A stretch of DNA of 64,000 nt from Gammaproteobacteria bacterium (GTDB lineage Bacteria; Pseudomonadota; Gammaproteobacteria; Steroidobacterales; Steroidobacteraceae), in NCBI GenBank assembly GCA_028293765.1, contig JAQGOG010000097.1, positions 62,001 through 126,000 of the forward strand, in the 5' to 3' direction. The position numbers and the translations under genes are program-made. Below the pieces are notes generated by a model. It did not search any database. It saw nothing but the letters and a program-made list of their open reading frames with translations, and had not been told where the DNA came from. The stretch's first letter is position 1, and each line of letters begins with the position of its first letter. Below, piece by piece: positions 36,139-43,819 of this stretch.

Positions 36139-38022
36139 TTGAGACCACCCGACGCAGTTCAACCACCCAGCCAGCTCCGAGCAGGCTGTCTGGCCCACCG
36201 TACCCCGGTAGCAGCCGCCGTAGCGGCCGTACTGGCGGCGCTCGCCAGCCCCCTCGTCCGCGCTGCCGACGCGGACATACCAGCGTTGAAGGAGCAGGTA
36301 CAGAGCCTCCAACAGCAGATCAATGATCTCGAGGCGCGTCAGACGAAGGCCGCGCTCCCGCCAGCGGGCTCCGCCGGCGGCTCGTCGCCATCCTTCAACG
36401 CGGGTCCCGTCAAGGTGACACTGGGCGGCTTCGTCGAATTGATGGGGATCAGCCGCAGCCGCAATGAGGCCGCCGACTGGGCGTCGAACTTCAATACCGG
36501 GATTCCCTACCCCAATTCGCACAACTACGACCTGTCGGAGTTTCGCCTGACCGAGCGACAAAGCCGTATTTCGGCGCTCGCCCAGGGTCCCGCGGACGCG
36601 CGCTTCGCGACCGAGGCGTACGTTGAAACGGACTTTGGCGGGAGCACCACGAATGGCAATAACAACCAGAGTGGCAGCTTTGCGCCTCGCGTGCGCCATT
36701 TCTATGCCGATTACCAGAGCCTGACGCACGGCTGGTATCTGCTGTTCGGCCAGAACTGGAGCCTCGTCACGGCCGAAAAGACCGGCATGATGCCGCGCCA
36801 GGAGAACATTCCGCTGACCATAGACGGCCAATACGTCCCCGGCTTCGACTGGCTGCGAGTGTCTCAGGTGCGTCTCGTCAAGAATTTTGGCCATAAGCTC
36901 GCGGTCGGACTTTCGGCCGAGAACCCGGCGGCCCAGGTGTCGGCCGGCACTACTGCCGCAGCGGCCTCGAATCTGAACAGCAACAGCTATTACAACACCG
37001 CCGGCGCCAGCAACGCGTTCGCCTCGACGACCAACCTCACGACCGACTATCTACCCGACGTGGTAGCCAAGGTGGCATTCGATCCGGGCTGGGGTCACTA
37101 CGAGATCCTGGGCCTGTCGCGCTGGTTCCGCAGCCGCTACACGGCCATCGGCGCTCAGACCAACCGCGTTACACACGGCTACGGTGTCGGCGGCAGCCTG
37201 CTGCTGCCTCTCGTGCCGAAGCTGCTGGATTTTCAGGCGAGCTTCCTGACCGGGACGGGCGTCGGCCGTTACGGCTCCTCGGGAGAGCCAGACGTCACCA
37301 TCAATCCGGCCAATGGCACCCTCGCGCCGCTGCACGGATATCACGCGCTCGGCGGGTTGATTCTACATCCCGGTCCAACCTGGACTGCGTTTGCCTATGG
37401 TGGCATCGAGCACGTCAGCGCGCGCTCTTACGATGTGACCACTGGAACGACTACTCCGGTGACTGCCGGCAGCTCGCCCAATACCACATCGCTGTACCGC
37501 ATGGTGCAGGACGACCCGATGCGAGTCTTCGTCGACGTGCCACAAAGCGTCGCCACCGATCTGATGAAGGTGGGGGTGCCGGCGCGCATCTCCGCCGCAG
37601 GCTCGCCTGGCCCGGCCCTCACCGGCACTATCGCAAGAACCTCCGCCGCGATCGATCCGAAGGCACGTACGTTCCGTGCGGAACTCGATATCCCCAACGC
37701 GAGTCGCCGGCTGGTGCCGGGGCAGTACGTGCAGGTCGCATTTTCATTGAACGATCGCGGCCTAAAGCAGGTCCCGGCCGCCGCACTGGTGTTTCGCTCG
37801 GGTGAGCCCGAGGTGGCCGAGTTAGCCAGCAACGGCTCGGTGCATTTTCGTCCCGTGACGATTGCCCGCGACGACGGCGATTCGGTGGAGTTGAGCTCGG
37901 GTGTATCGAAGGGCGACAGACTGGTACTCAACATCAGCAGCGCGATCACAGAGGGGGAAGAGGTGCGGGTGAGCGCATCCGAAGCAGCGCCCCCCCGGAC
38001 CATGGCCATGCGAGCGCCCTGA
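36139..38022 (+). CDS. Fusion of a DcaP-like porin to the C-terminal half of an RND periplasmic adaptor
   Basis: A 627-residue chimaera. Residues 1-450 are a DcaP-type porin: signal peptide, coiled coil ALKEQVQSLQQQINDLEARQ, then barrel strands (VKVTLGGFVELMGISRSRN, WYLLFGQNWSLVTAEKTGMM). At about residue 452-458 (LYRMVQDDPMRVFVDVPQS) the sequence becomes an RND membrane-fusion protein, with GTIARTSAAIDPKARTFRAE, LVPGQYVQVAF and FRPVTIARDDGDSVELSSGV. The porin lacks its last strands. The adaptor lacks its N-terminal hairpin and lipoyl half. An in-frame deletion between two genes is the simplest origin. The outer-membrane factor follows after two bases. Confidence 0.85.
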   Translation: MRPPDAVQPPSQLRAGCLAHRTPVAAAVAAVLAALASPLVRAADADIPALKEQVQSLQQQINDLEARQTKAALPPAGSAGGSSPSFNAGPVKVTLGGFVELMGISRSRNEAADWASNFNTGIPYPNSHNYDLSEFRLTERQSRISALAQGPADARFATEAYVETDFGGSTTNGNNNQSGSFAPRVRHFYADYQSLTHGWYLLFGQNWSLVTAEKTGMMPRQENIPLTIDGQYVPGFDWLRVSQVRLVKNFGHKLAVGLSAENPAAQVSAGTTAAAASNLNSNSYYNTAGASNAFASTTNLTTDYLPDVVAKVAFDPGWGHYEILGLSRWFRSRYTAIGAQTNRVTHGYGVGGSLLLPLVPKLLDFQASFLTGTGVGRYGSSGEPDVTINPANGTLAPLHGYHALGGLILHPGPTWTAFAYGGIEHVSARSYDVTTGTTTPVTAGSSPNTTSLYRMVQDDPMRVFVDVPQSVATDLMKVGVPARISAAGSPGPALTGTIARTSAAIDPKARTFRAELDIPNASRRLVPGQYVQVAFSLNDRGLKQVPAAALVFRSGEPEVAELASNGSVHFRPVTIARDDGDSVELSSGVSKGDRLVLNISSAITEGEEVRVSASEAAPPRTMAMRAP

Positions 38023-38024
38023 GG

Positions 38025-39551
38025 ATGCGGGCAACGAATTGGCCGGGTCTCGCACTACTCTGTGCATGGCTGACCGGTTGTGCCGTCGGACCGAACTACC
38101 ATGTGCCTGACACCACGTTGCCGCACGCTTTTGTCGCCGCCCCCGCCGTAGCGCCGCCTCCGGCGGCAGGGCCCCACGTGGCCGTCAATTTGACCCAATG
38201 GTGGCGGTCATTCAACGACACTGAGCTCGATTCGCTGATCGATCGGGCAGTCCGGGCCAACCCCGACATCGACCTCGCGCTGACGCGCCTGCAGGAGGTC
38301 AGGACGCAGGAAGCCGTGCATGCCAGCGCGGCGCTTCCTGAAGTCGCTGCCAGCGCAGCAGCGGGACGCGGCACCGGCAGCGATCTCACGCGCGCCGGCG
38401 CTGCGGCGGCCCTGCGTGAGGCCGACAATAAGGGGTCGCTGGATCAGATCAGACAAATCGCCGGGTTCTCCGCGAGCTGGGAGCTGGATCTGTTCGGTGG
38501 CTATCGACGGGAGATCGAGGCCGGCAAGTATGATGCAGGCGCGGCTGCAGCAGCCCGCGACGTAGTTCTGATCAGCGTAATCGCCGACGTCGCGCGCAAT
38601 TACGTCGACATGCGCGGGTTGCAGGCAAGGCTGGCCATCCTCCGCGACAACATTGCGACAGCCACGCAATCCCGCGACTTGGAACAGGCCCGGTTCGAGC
38701 GCGGCCTCACCAATGAGCTCGACCTGCAGCTCGCCAAGCGCGAGCTTGCCACTCTGCGCGCCGATCTGCCGCTGCTCCTGAGCGACATCAGCTCGAGCCA
38801 ATACAACATGGCCGTCCTGCTGGGCCAGTATCCTGAAGATCTCGCGGTCGAACTGGCAACGTCGGGCACGTTGCCCGACCTGCCGGACCGAGTTGAAGCC
38901 GCACTGCCGCTCGATCTGCTCCGGCGTCGGCCGGATATCCGCGAGGCAGAGCGGCATCTGGCCGCCGCCACCGCGCGAATCGGAGTGGCCACCGCCAATC
39001 TGTTCCCGCACCTCGTCCTCAACGGCGGTCTGGGTACGCAATCAGCCACCGTGGGCGCTCAGGGGAGCCACATCTGGGCCTTTGGCCCTGCTCTGTACTG
39101 GCCCGTGCTGGATTTCGGCGCCCTCGACGCTCAGGTCAGCATCGCTGACCTGCGGGCGCACGGGGAATTGATCGCGTACAAAAAGACCATCATTGCCGCG
39201 GTTCGGGACGCCGACGGCGCCATCGCGAATTTCTCAGCGCAGCAGCAACGCCTGAACGAACTCGGCGCTGCGCTGGTCGCAAGCGAGCGAGCCGTCAGCC
39301 TGGCGCAGCAACGTTACGACCGTGGACTGACGGATTTTTTGAATGTCGTGGACGCGGAGCACCAGCAATACAGCCTGAAAGACCAGTACACCGCTTCCCG
39401 GCAAAGCGCCGCGGAGACGTTCATCAACCTCTGCCAGGCCCTGGGTGGGGGCTGGGAGCCTTATCAGAACGTGCCGCGGATAAGGCGCCCGGAACCGGCC
39501 GTGATCGCGACCTTTCACCGGCTCGTGACGCGCGACGAGCCGCGAAACTAG
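38025..39551 (+). CDS. RND efflux outer-membrane factor (NodT/OprM-like lipoprotein)
   Basis: A 508-residue TolC-family lipoprotein. Lipobox LTGC (Cys19) is followed by AVGPNYHVPD, the normal NodT start. Two OEP repeats are visible (VNLTQWWRSFNDTELDSLID, and the second around LPLDLLRRRPDIREAERHL). ASWELDLFGGYRREIEAG and RYDRGLTDFLNVVDAE are standard family blocks. The start lies two bases after the fusion gene stop, so they are co-transcribed. No inner-membrane pump gene is found in this window, so it must pair with another system if functional. Confidence 0.93.
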   Translation: MRATNWPGLALLCAWLTGCAVGPNYHVPDTTLPHAFVAAPAVAPPPAAGPHVAVNLTQWWRSFNDTELDSLIDRAVRANPDIDLALTRLQEVRTQEAVHASAALPEVAASAAAGRGTGSDLTRAGAAAALREADNKGSLDQIRQIAGFSASWELDLFGGYRREIEAGKYDAGAAAAARDVVLISVIADVARNYVDMRGLQARLAILRDNIATATQSRDLEQARFERGLTNELDLQLAKRELATLRADLPLLLSDISSSQYNMAVLLGQYPEDLAVELATSGTLPDLPDRVEAALPLDLLRRRPDIREAERHLAAATARIGVATANLFPHLVLNGGLGTQSATVGAQGSHIWAFGPALYWPVLDFGALDAQVSIADLRAHGELIAYKKTIIAAVRDADGAIANFSAQQQRLNELGAALVASERAVSLAQQRYDRGLTDFLNVVDAEHQQYSLKDQYTASRQSAAETFINLCQALGGGWEPYQNVPRIRRPEPAVIATFHRLVTRDEPRN

Positions 39552-39655
39552 CAGCTCACGCATGAGGAAAGACGGCGCCGGATCCCTGATAAGCTCTTCG
39601 CCTGGTCGAAGGTTCGAAACATCGGACCGCTGCCCCAAGCCGCCGGAGACACGGG

Positions 39656-40246
39656 ATGATTGAATTGTTGCGCAAGCACGCCTTGATGCGAACCCGCCGG
39701 GTACGGCTGCTTGGGTTGGCGATATCGCTGTCGGCACTTCCAGCATTCGCATGGGCTCAGTCGCTCCCCCCCAGCGCGCGCTCATGCACCGCTGAAACCG
39801 ATCCGGGCCGACGGCTCGCGTGTTACGACAAGGAAGCAGCACGCCTCCCTGCGCCTTCGTCCCCACCCGCGACCAAGCGCGAGCCCGCCACTGACTGCTG
39901 CGCCAAATCTCCCTCGGGCGACGTACGTCGGGATTCGAACTCAAGTGTCGCAGGGGCCTCAGCCGGGGATGATCGATCGCGCCCGAGCGAAGAGCAAAGG
40001 GCAATGAAACAGGACGGCGCTGAGCAAGAGCCGCGGCATCTGTCGGCACGCGTGCTCAGCGTGGAAGGTTCGCAAGACGAAATGGTGCTGCACCTGGACA
40101 ACGGCCAGACCTGGGAACAGGTGCAGGAAGCGAGCGCGGACTTGCATCTACGAGCCGGCGATACAGTCAAGATCGACAGACAGCTCGGGGATTATTGGCT
40201 CTCCGGACGCTACGGAGTGGCCATGAAGGTGAGACGGAAAAAATAG
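39656..40246 (+). CDS. Secreted hypothetical protein
   Basis: A 196-residue protein with signal peptide LLGLAISLSALPAFAWA. The mature part begins with SCTAETDPGRRLACYDKEA, a cysteine motif seen in several small envelope proteins. A low-complexity linker (about 60-120) leads to a C-terminal SH3-like beta domain: HLDNGQTWEQVQ, LRAGDTVKIDRQLGDYWLSG. I know no function for it. Confidence 0.72.
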   Translation: MIELLRKHALMRTRRVRLLGLAISLSALPAFAWAQSLPPSARSCTAETDPGRRLACYDKEAARLPAPSSPPATKREPATDCCAKSPSGDVRRDSNSSVAGASAGDDRSRPSEEQRAMKQDGAEQEPRHLSARVLSVEGSQDEMVLHLDNGQTWEQVQEASADLHLRAGDTVKIDRQLGDYWLSGRYGVAMKVRRKK

Positions 40247-40445
40247 TTTCACGCCGCTACGACCGCGCACTGTGCTTTCACTTTCCGCAAGCAAGAATAA
40301 ATGACACAGTCGTTGGGATCTACCCCGTGCCGCGTTGCAGTACAACCACAGAATGGCCATTGACTGCGCACACCGCCGGGCGCCCGATCACATAGCATAG
40401 TATCCGGAATGAATCAGACGTAGGAATACCGTTTCGGAGGGGTGT

Positions 40446-41297
40446 ATGACCAAGCGGCTGATGACTGGATTGTTAGCGGCAAGCTATCTGCTTGTTGTTC
40501 CGCTCACAACTATCGCGCAGGAGGCGGCGCCGCGGCGGGCCCCTGAGATTTCTCAACAGAGCGTCGCACGGGAGAAAAAGAACGCAGCGGAGGCTGCAGA
40601 GTGGAACAAGATCCCGGCGCCGCAGGATCCGCGCGACTTCTCGGGCGTTTGGTGGACTCGCGGTTATGACCGGACTTTTCGTCCGATCACCGATCCGCGG
40701 CTGTCGCCGGCGGAAGCGGCCAGACTCTTGCCAATGACGCCGAACGAAGCCGCCAGCCGCCAGCACCACCTGGACATGGAGAAGCTCGGCACGCCGGTCG
40801 CCGACGCCCCGACCCAGTGCTTTCCGCATGGCGTGCCGAGGCTCATCGCCTCGCCCTATCCGATCCAGTTCGTCTATTCGCCGGGGATGATCACCATCCT
40901 GCACGAGGTGGCTCACAACGTCCGCTACATTCATATGGACCGCAAGCCGGCTCCCGCCGATACCCCGCGGACATTCCTCGGCTATTCCGTCGGCCGCTGG
41001 GAGGGCAACACCCTCGTCGTCTTCACCGACCACTTCAACGATCGCACCCAGATCGATGAGGAGTCGCTCTCACATGGTCTCAAACTGACCGTCACCGAAC
41101 GGATCAGCAAATTCACAAACAAGTACGGCGGCGTCGAGCTGCGCAACCTGATCACCATCGAAGACCCTGACCATTACACGCAGCCCTGGACGGCCGAACG
41201 GCTATTTCCGTGGCGCGGCGACATCCGCCTCAGCGAATACTCGTGTGAGGAGAACAATCGCAATGCGCCGGTGAACGGCGTCACGGTGGCCAAATGA
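40446..41297 (+). CDS. Secreted protein of an uncharacterised family (first of a pair)
   Basis: A 283-residue protein with a signal peptide ending TTIAQE. It has the motifs DFSGVWWTRGYDRTF, TILHEVAHNVRYIHMD, FLGYSVGRWEGNTLVV and DPDHYTQPWTAERLF. The following gene carries matching blocks (FIHEVNHTFRIIYWDE, YLGYSIARFEGSTLVI, DPDYYTAPWTTRFTL). The HEVAH string resembles a zincin motif but lies in a conserved beta region, so protease activity should not be assumed. A strong GGAGG site precedes the ATG. Confidence 0.78.
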   Translation: MTKRLMTGLLAASYLLVVPLTTIAQEAAPRRAPEISQQSVAREKKNAAEAAEWNKIPAPQDPRDFSGVWWTRGYDRTFRPITDPRLSPAEAARLLPMTPNEAASRQHHLDMEKLGTPVADAPTQCFPHGVPRLIASPYPIQFVYSPGMITILHEVAHNVRYIHMDRKPAPADTPRTFLGYSVGRWEGNTLVVFTDHFNDRTQIDEESLSHGLKLTVTERISKFTNKYGGVELRNLITIEDPDHYTQPWTAERLFPWRGDIRLSEYSCEENNRNAPVNGVTVAK

Positions 41298-42034
41298 GCA
41301 GGAAAAATCTTTTCATGACCCTATGGGCGATCGGTGGCCTGACTGCCCTGGCGGGCGTGGCGCTCCCGGGGCCGCTGCCGGCTGCGGCCGCGGCGCGGGA
41401 CGGAGGCGCTCCCTTGTTTGAGCAGCCCCCGACCGGCACACCGAACCTGACCGGCAAGTGGGCCATGCTCGAGGCGATCACTCATCTCCTGACCGCCGAC
41501 GGCAAGGAGCCGCCACTGAACGCCGCCGGCAAGGCCGAATACGCCAGGCGACAGGCGGCGCTGCAGGCCGGCAACAGGAAGATCGACCCGACCAGCGATT
41601 GCATCATGCAGGGCACACCGAGGCTGTTGTACGCACCCCATCCGTTCCTGATCCTGCAGACCACCCGCAGCGTGAACTTCATCCACGAAGTGAATCACAC
41701 CTTCCGGATCATCTACTGGGATGAGACCCTCCCCGACGATCCCGATCCCAACTACCTCGGCTATTCGATCGCGCGCTTCGAAGGCTCGACGCTGGTGATC
41801 GACACCAGCGGCTTCAACGACAAGACCTGGCTGGACTATTCGGGCCTGCCGCACGGCGAGAAGCTGAAGTTGCAGGAGCGTTACACGCTTTCCGGCCCCA
41901 ACACGATCAATGGCGCGGCGACCCTGACCGATCCCGACTATTACACCGCGCCCTGGACCACCCGCTTCACCCTGAACAGGCAGCCGGGCATGTCCCTCGG
42001 GGAAAACGTCTGTATGGACACCCACCAGATGTGA
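41294..42034 (+). CDS. Secreted protein of the same uncharacterised family (second of a pair)
   Basis: A 246-residue protein with an N-terminal hydrophobic signal (ALAGVALPGPLPAAAAA). Blocks PNLTGKW, CIMQGTPRLLYAP, YLGYSIARFEGSTLVI and DPDYYTAPWTTRFTL match the gene before it, so the pair arose by duplication. Its ATG overlaps the previous TGA as ATGA, so the two are translationally coupled. It converges with the DUF6152 gene 15 bases away. Function unknown. Confidence 0.8.
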   Translation: MSRKNLFMTLWAIGGLTALAGVALPGPLPAAAAARDGGAPLFEQPPTGTPNLTGKWAMLEAITHLLTADGKEPPLNAAGKAEYARRQAALQAGNRKIDPTSDCIMQGTPRLLYAPHPFLILQTTRSVNFIHEVNHTFRIIYWDETLPDDPDPNYLGYSIARFEGSTLVIDTSGFNDKTWLDYSGLPHGEKLKLQERYTLSGPNTINGAATLTDPDYYTAPWTTRFTLNRQPGMSLGENVCMDTHQM

Positions 42035-42049
42035 CCGCCGCCACCGCCT

Positions 42050-42436
42050 TCATTGCGATTCCGCACGGGGGGTCCCAACCACTTTTCCATTGATGGAGAC
42101 TCTCACCAGGCTGCCACCCTTGGAACCGTCTTTCAGCGGGTGAATGATCATTTCGACATGATCCCCCACGTTCATCGAGGAGCGTTTCCAACCCTGTCGG
42201 CCCAGCCCGTTCGGGCTGCCCCCCTCGATCGACCATTCCGCGACCGCGCCGCTGGCGGGGTCCTTCACCAGCATCTGCACCCAGATATGGGGATTGGTCC
42301 ACTGCACTTCCTTGATCGTGCCAACCAGGGTCCTTTCCTGCGTCTGGTCGAAAGTCGCGAACGAGTGGTGCGCCCGGACCGCGCCGGCAAATACGGCACA
42401 CAGGACCACAGCGGCAACGACTACTTTTGTTTTCAT
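42050..42436 (-). CDS. DUF6152-family secreted protein
   Basis: A 128-residue protein with signal peptide VVVAAVVLCAVFAGAVRA. The mature start HHSFATFDQTQERTLVGTI and the later EVQWTNPHIWVQMLV are the family hallmarks; an OB-like beta fold is likely. The ATG at 42436 begins the signal; the frame upstream to 42724 overlaps the DUF1552 gene and is not used. It lies 37 bases after the DUF1552 gene on the same strand. Confidence 0.87.
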   Translation of the reverse strand: MKTKVVVAAVVLCAVFAGAVRAHHSFATFDQTQERTLVGTIKEVQWTNPHIWVQMLVKDPASGAVAEWSIEGGSPNGLGRQGWKRSSMNVGDHVEMIIHPLKDGSKGGSLVRVSINGKVVGTPRAESQ

Positions 42437-42473
42437 GTCATTCCTTCCGTTTCGTAGGCGAACAGGTTGGGCC

Positions 42474-43817
42474 TCAGATCCCAGCGAGCCGACCCGTGCT
42501 GTCACCGAACGCATCGGTGCGCACGTCGAACATGTCGAGGATGCTGAGCAGGAGATTGCCCGTGGGCACCGTGCGGCTTGCGTAGGCCAGATACCGGTCT
42601 CCTCGCAACTTTCCCGACGCGCCACCCACGAGGATATGCGGCACGTCGTAGTGCAGATGTTGGTTGGAGTTCCCCATGTTGGACCCATACAGAAGCAGCG
42701 AGTGGTCCAGAAGTGTGCCGTCACCCTCGGTGAGACCAGAGAGTTTCTTCAGCAAATAGCCCAGCATCTGCACGTGGTAACGATTCAGGCGCGCGAATTG
42801 GGCAATGCGGCCGGGATCCTCCGCATGATGTGAGCCGCCGTGGAAACTGATATCCGTGCCGCTCTCCGGGTACACGCGGCCGGTGAGATCGCGGGCGTAG
42901 AGGACGGTGGCGACGCGAGTGATATCGGCCTGGAAAGCCAGAGCCAGCAGATCGAACTGGATCTGGATGTGCTCATGGAACGACTCCGGCACGCCGTACG
43001 GCGCGGCGAAATTCGGTACCTCGGTGGAAGCCTTCGCGGCAATCGTCATACGGCGTTCGATCTCGCGCACGTCCTCCGTATATTGCTCGAGACGTACACG
43101 ATCTACATGCGACACCTGTGGCATCAGGTCGCTCAGGCTGTCGGTCACGGAGTCGAGTATGCTGGACTGGCGCTCACGGCGTGCACGACGCAGCTCCGGC
43201 GAGCTCCCGTCGCCGAACATGCGCTCGAACACGACCTGCGGGTTGATCTCCATCGGCAACGGCCGCGTGGGCGACTGCCAGGACACGGTGTTGGTATAAA
43301 CGCAGCTGTAACCCTCGCCACAGTTGGTGGAGTTCGCGCCCGGATCCTCGAGTCCGAGCTGCAACGACGGCAGCAAGGTGTTCTTACCGATCTGGCGCGC
43401 GATGACCTGGTCGATCGTCGTGCCGGCCTCTATATCGGCGCCGGTTGTCTTCCTCGGCTTGACGGCGCTCAGGTAGGCTGCCGCCACGAAGTGATCGGCG
43501 CCAGTGACGCCGGGCGGGTTTTCGGACGACTGTGACCACAAGCCGCTGGTCAGCACCACGTGTTTGCGAAACGGCTCCAGCGGCTGGTACACGAACGGGA
43601 ACTCGAACCCCGGTGTGCTCTTTTCCGGGATCCAGTGCCCCGGTGCGACACCGTGCGGCACGAACGCACCGAGGAAGCGCGTCGGCACGATCTGCTGGGC
43701 ATAGGCGCGACCGCCGATCGCGGGCAGCATGGACTCGAGGAACGGCAGCGCGAGCGTCGTTCCCAAGCCGCGCAGGAAAGTTCGCCGCGCGAGTCTTCGG
43801 TTGGTCACGAACACCAT
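42474..43817 (-). CDS. DUF1552-family Tat-exported protein
   Basis: A 447-residue protein with a twin-arginine signal (LARRTFLRGLGTTLALPFLE). DUF1552 blocks include VPHGVAPGHWIPEK, FHGGSHH, NRYHVQMLGYLLKKL and LLYGSNMGNSNQHLHYDVPH. Such proteins are almost always encoded beside DUF1592 cytochrome-like proteins, as here (two bases downstream of it). Alkaline-phosphatase-like or sulfatase-like folds have been suggested for this group, but the function is unproven. Confidence 0.92.
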   Translation of the reverse strand: MVFVTNRRLARRTFLRGLGTTLALPFLESMLPAIGGRAYAQQIVPTRFLGAFVPHGVAPGHWIPEKSTPGFEFPFVYQPLEPFRKHVVLTSGLWSQSSENPPGVTGADHFVAAAYLSAVKPRKTTGADIEAGTTIDQVIARQIGKNTLLPSLQLGLEDPGANSTNCGEGYSCVYTNTVSWQSPTRPLPMEINPQVVFERMFGDGSSPELRRARRERQSSILDSVTDSLSDLMPQVSHVDRVRLEQYTEDVREIERRMTIAAKASTEVPNFAAPYGVPESFHEHIQIQFDLLALAFQADITRVATVLYARDLTGRVYPESGTDISFHGGSHHAEDPGRIAQFARLNRYHVQMLGYLLKKLSGLTEGDGTLLDHSLLLYGSNMGNSNQHLHYDVPHILVGGASGKLRGDRYLAYASRTVPTGNLLLSILDMFDVRTDAFGDSTGRLAGI

Positions 43818-43819
43818 GC

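Noticed and set aside
40897-40920. HEVAH as a zinc-protease site in the 40446 gene
   Set aside because: The paralogue next door has HEVNH at the same place in a beta-rich context, and no other metalloprotease features are present.
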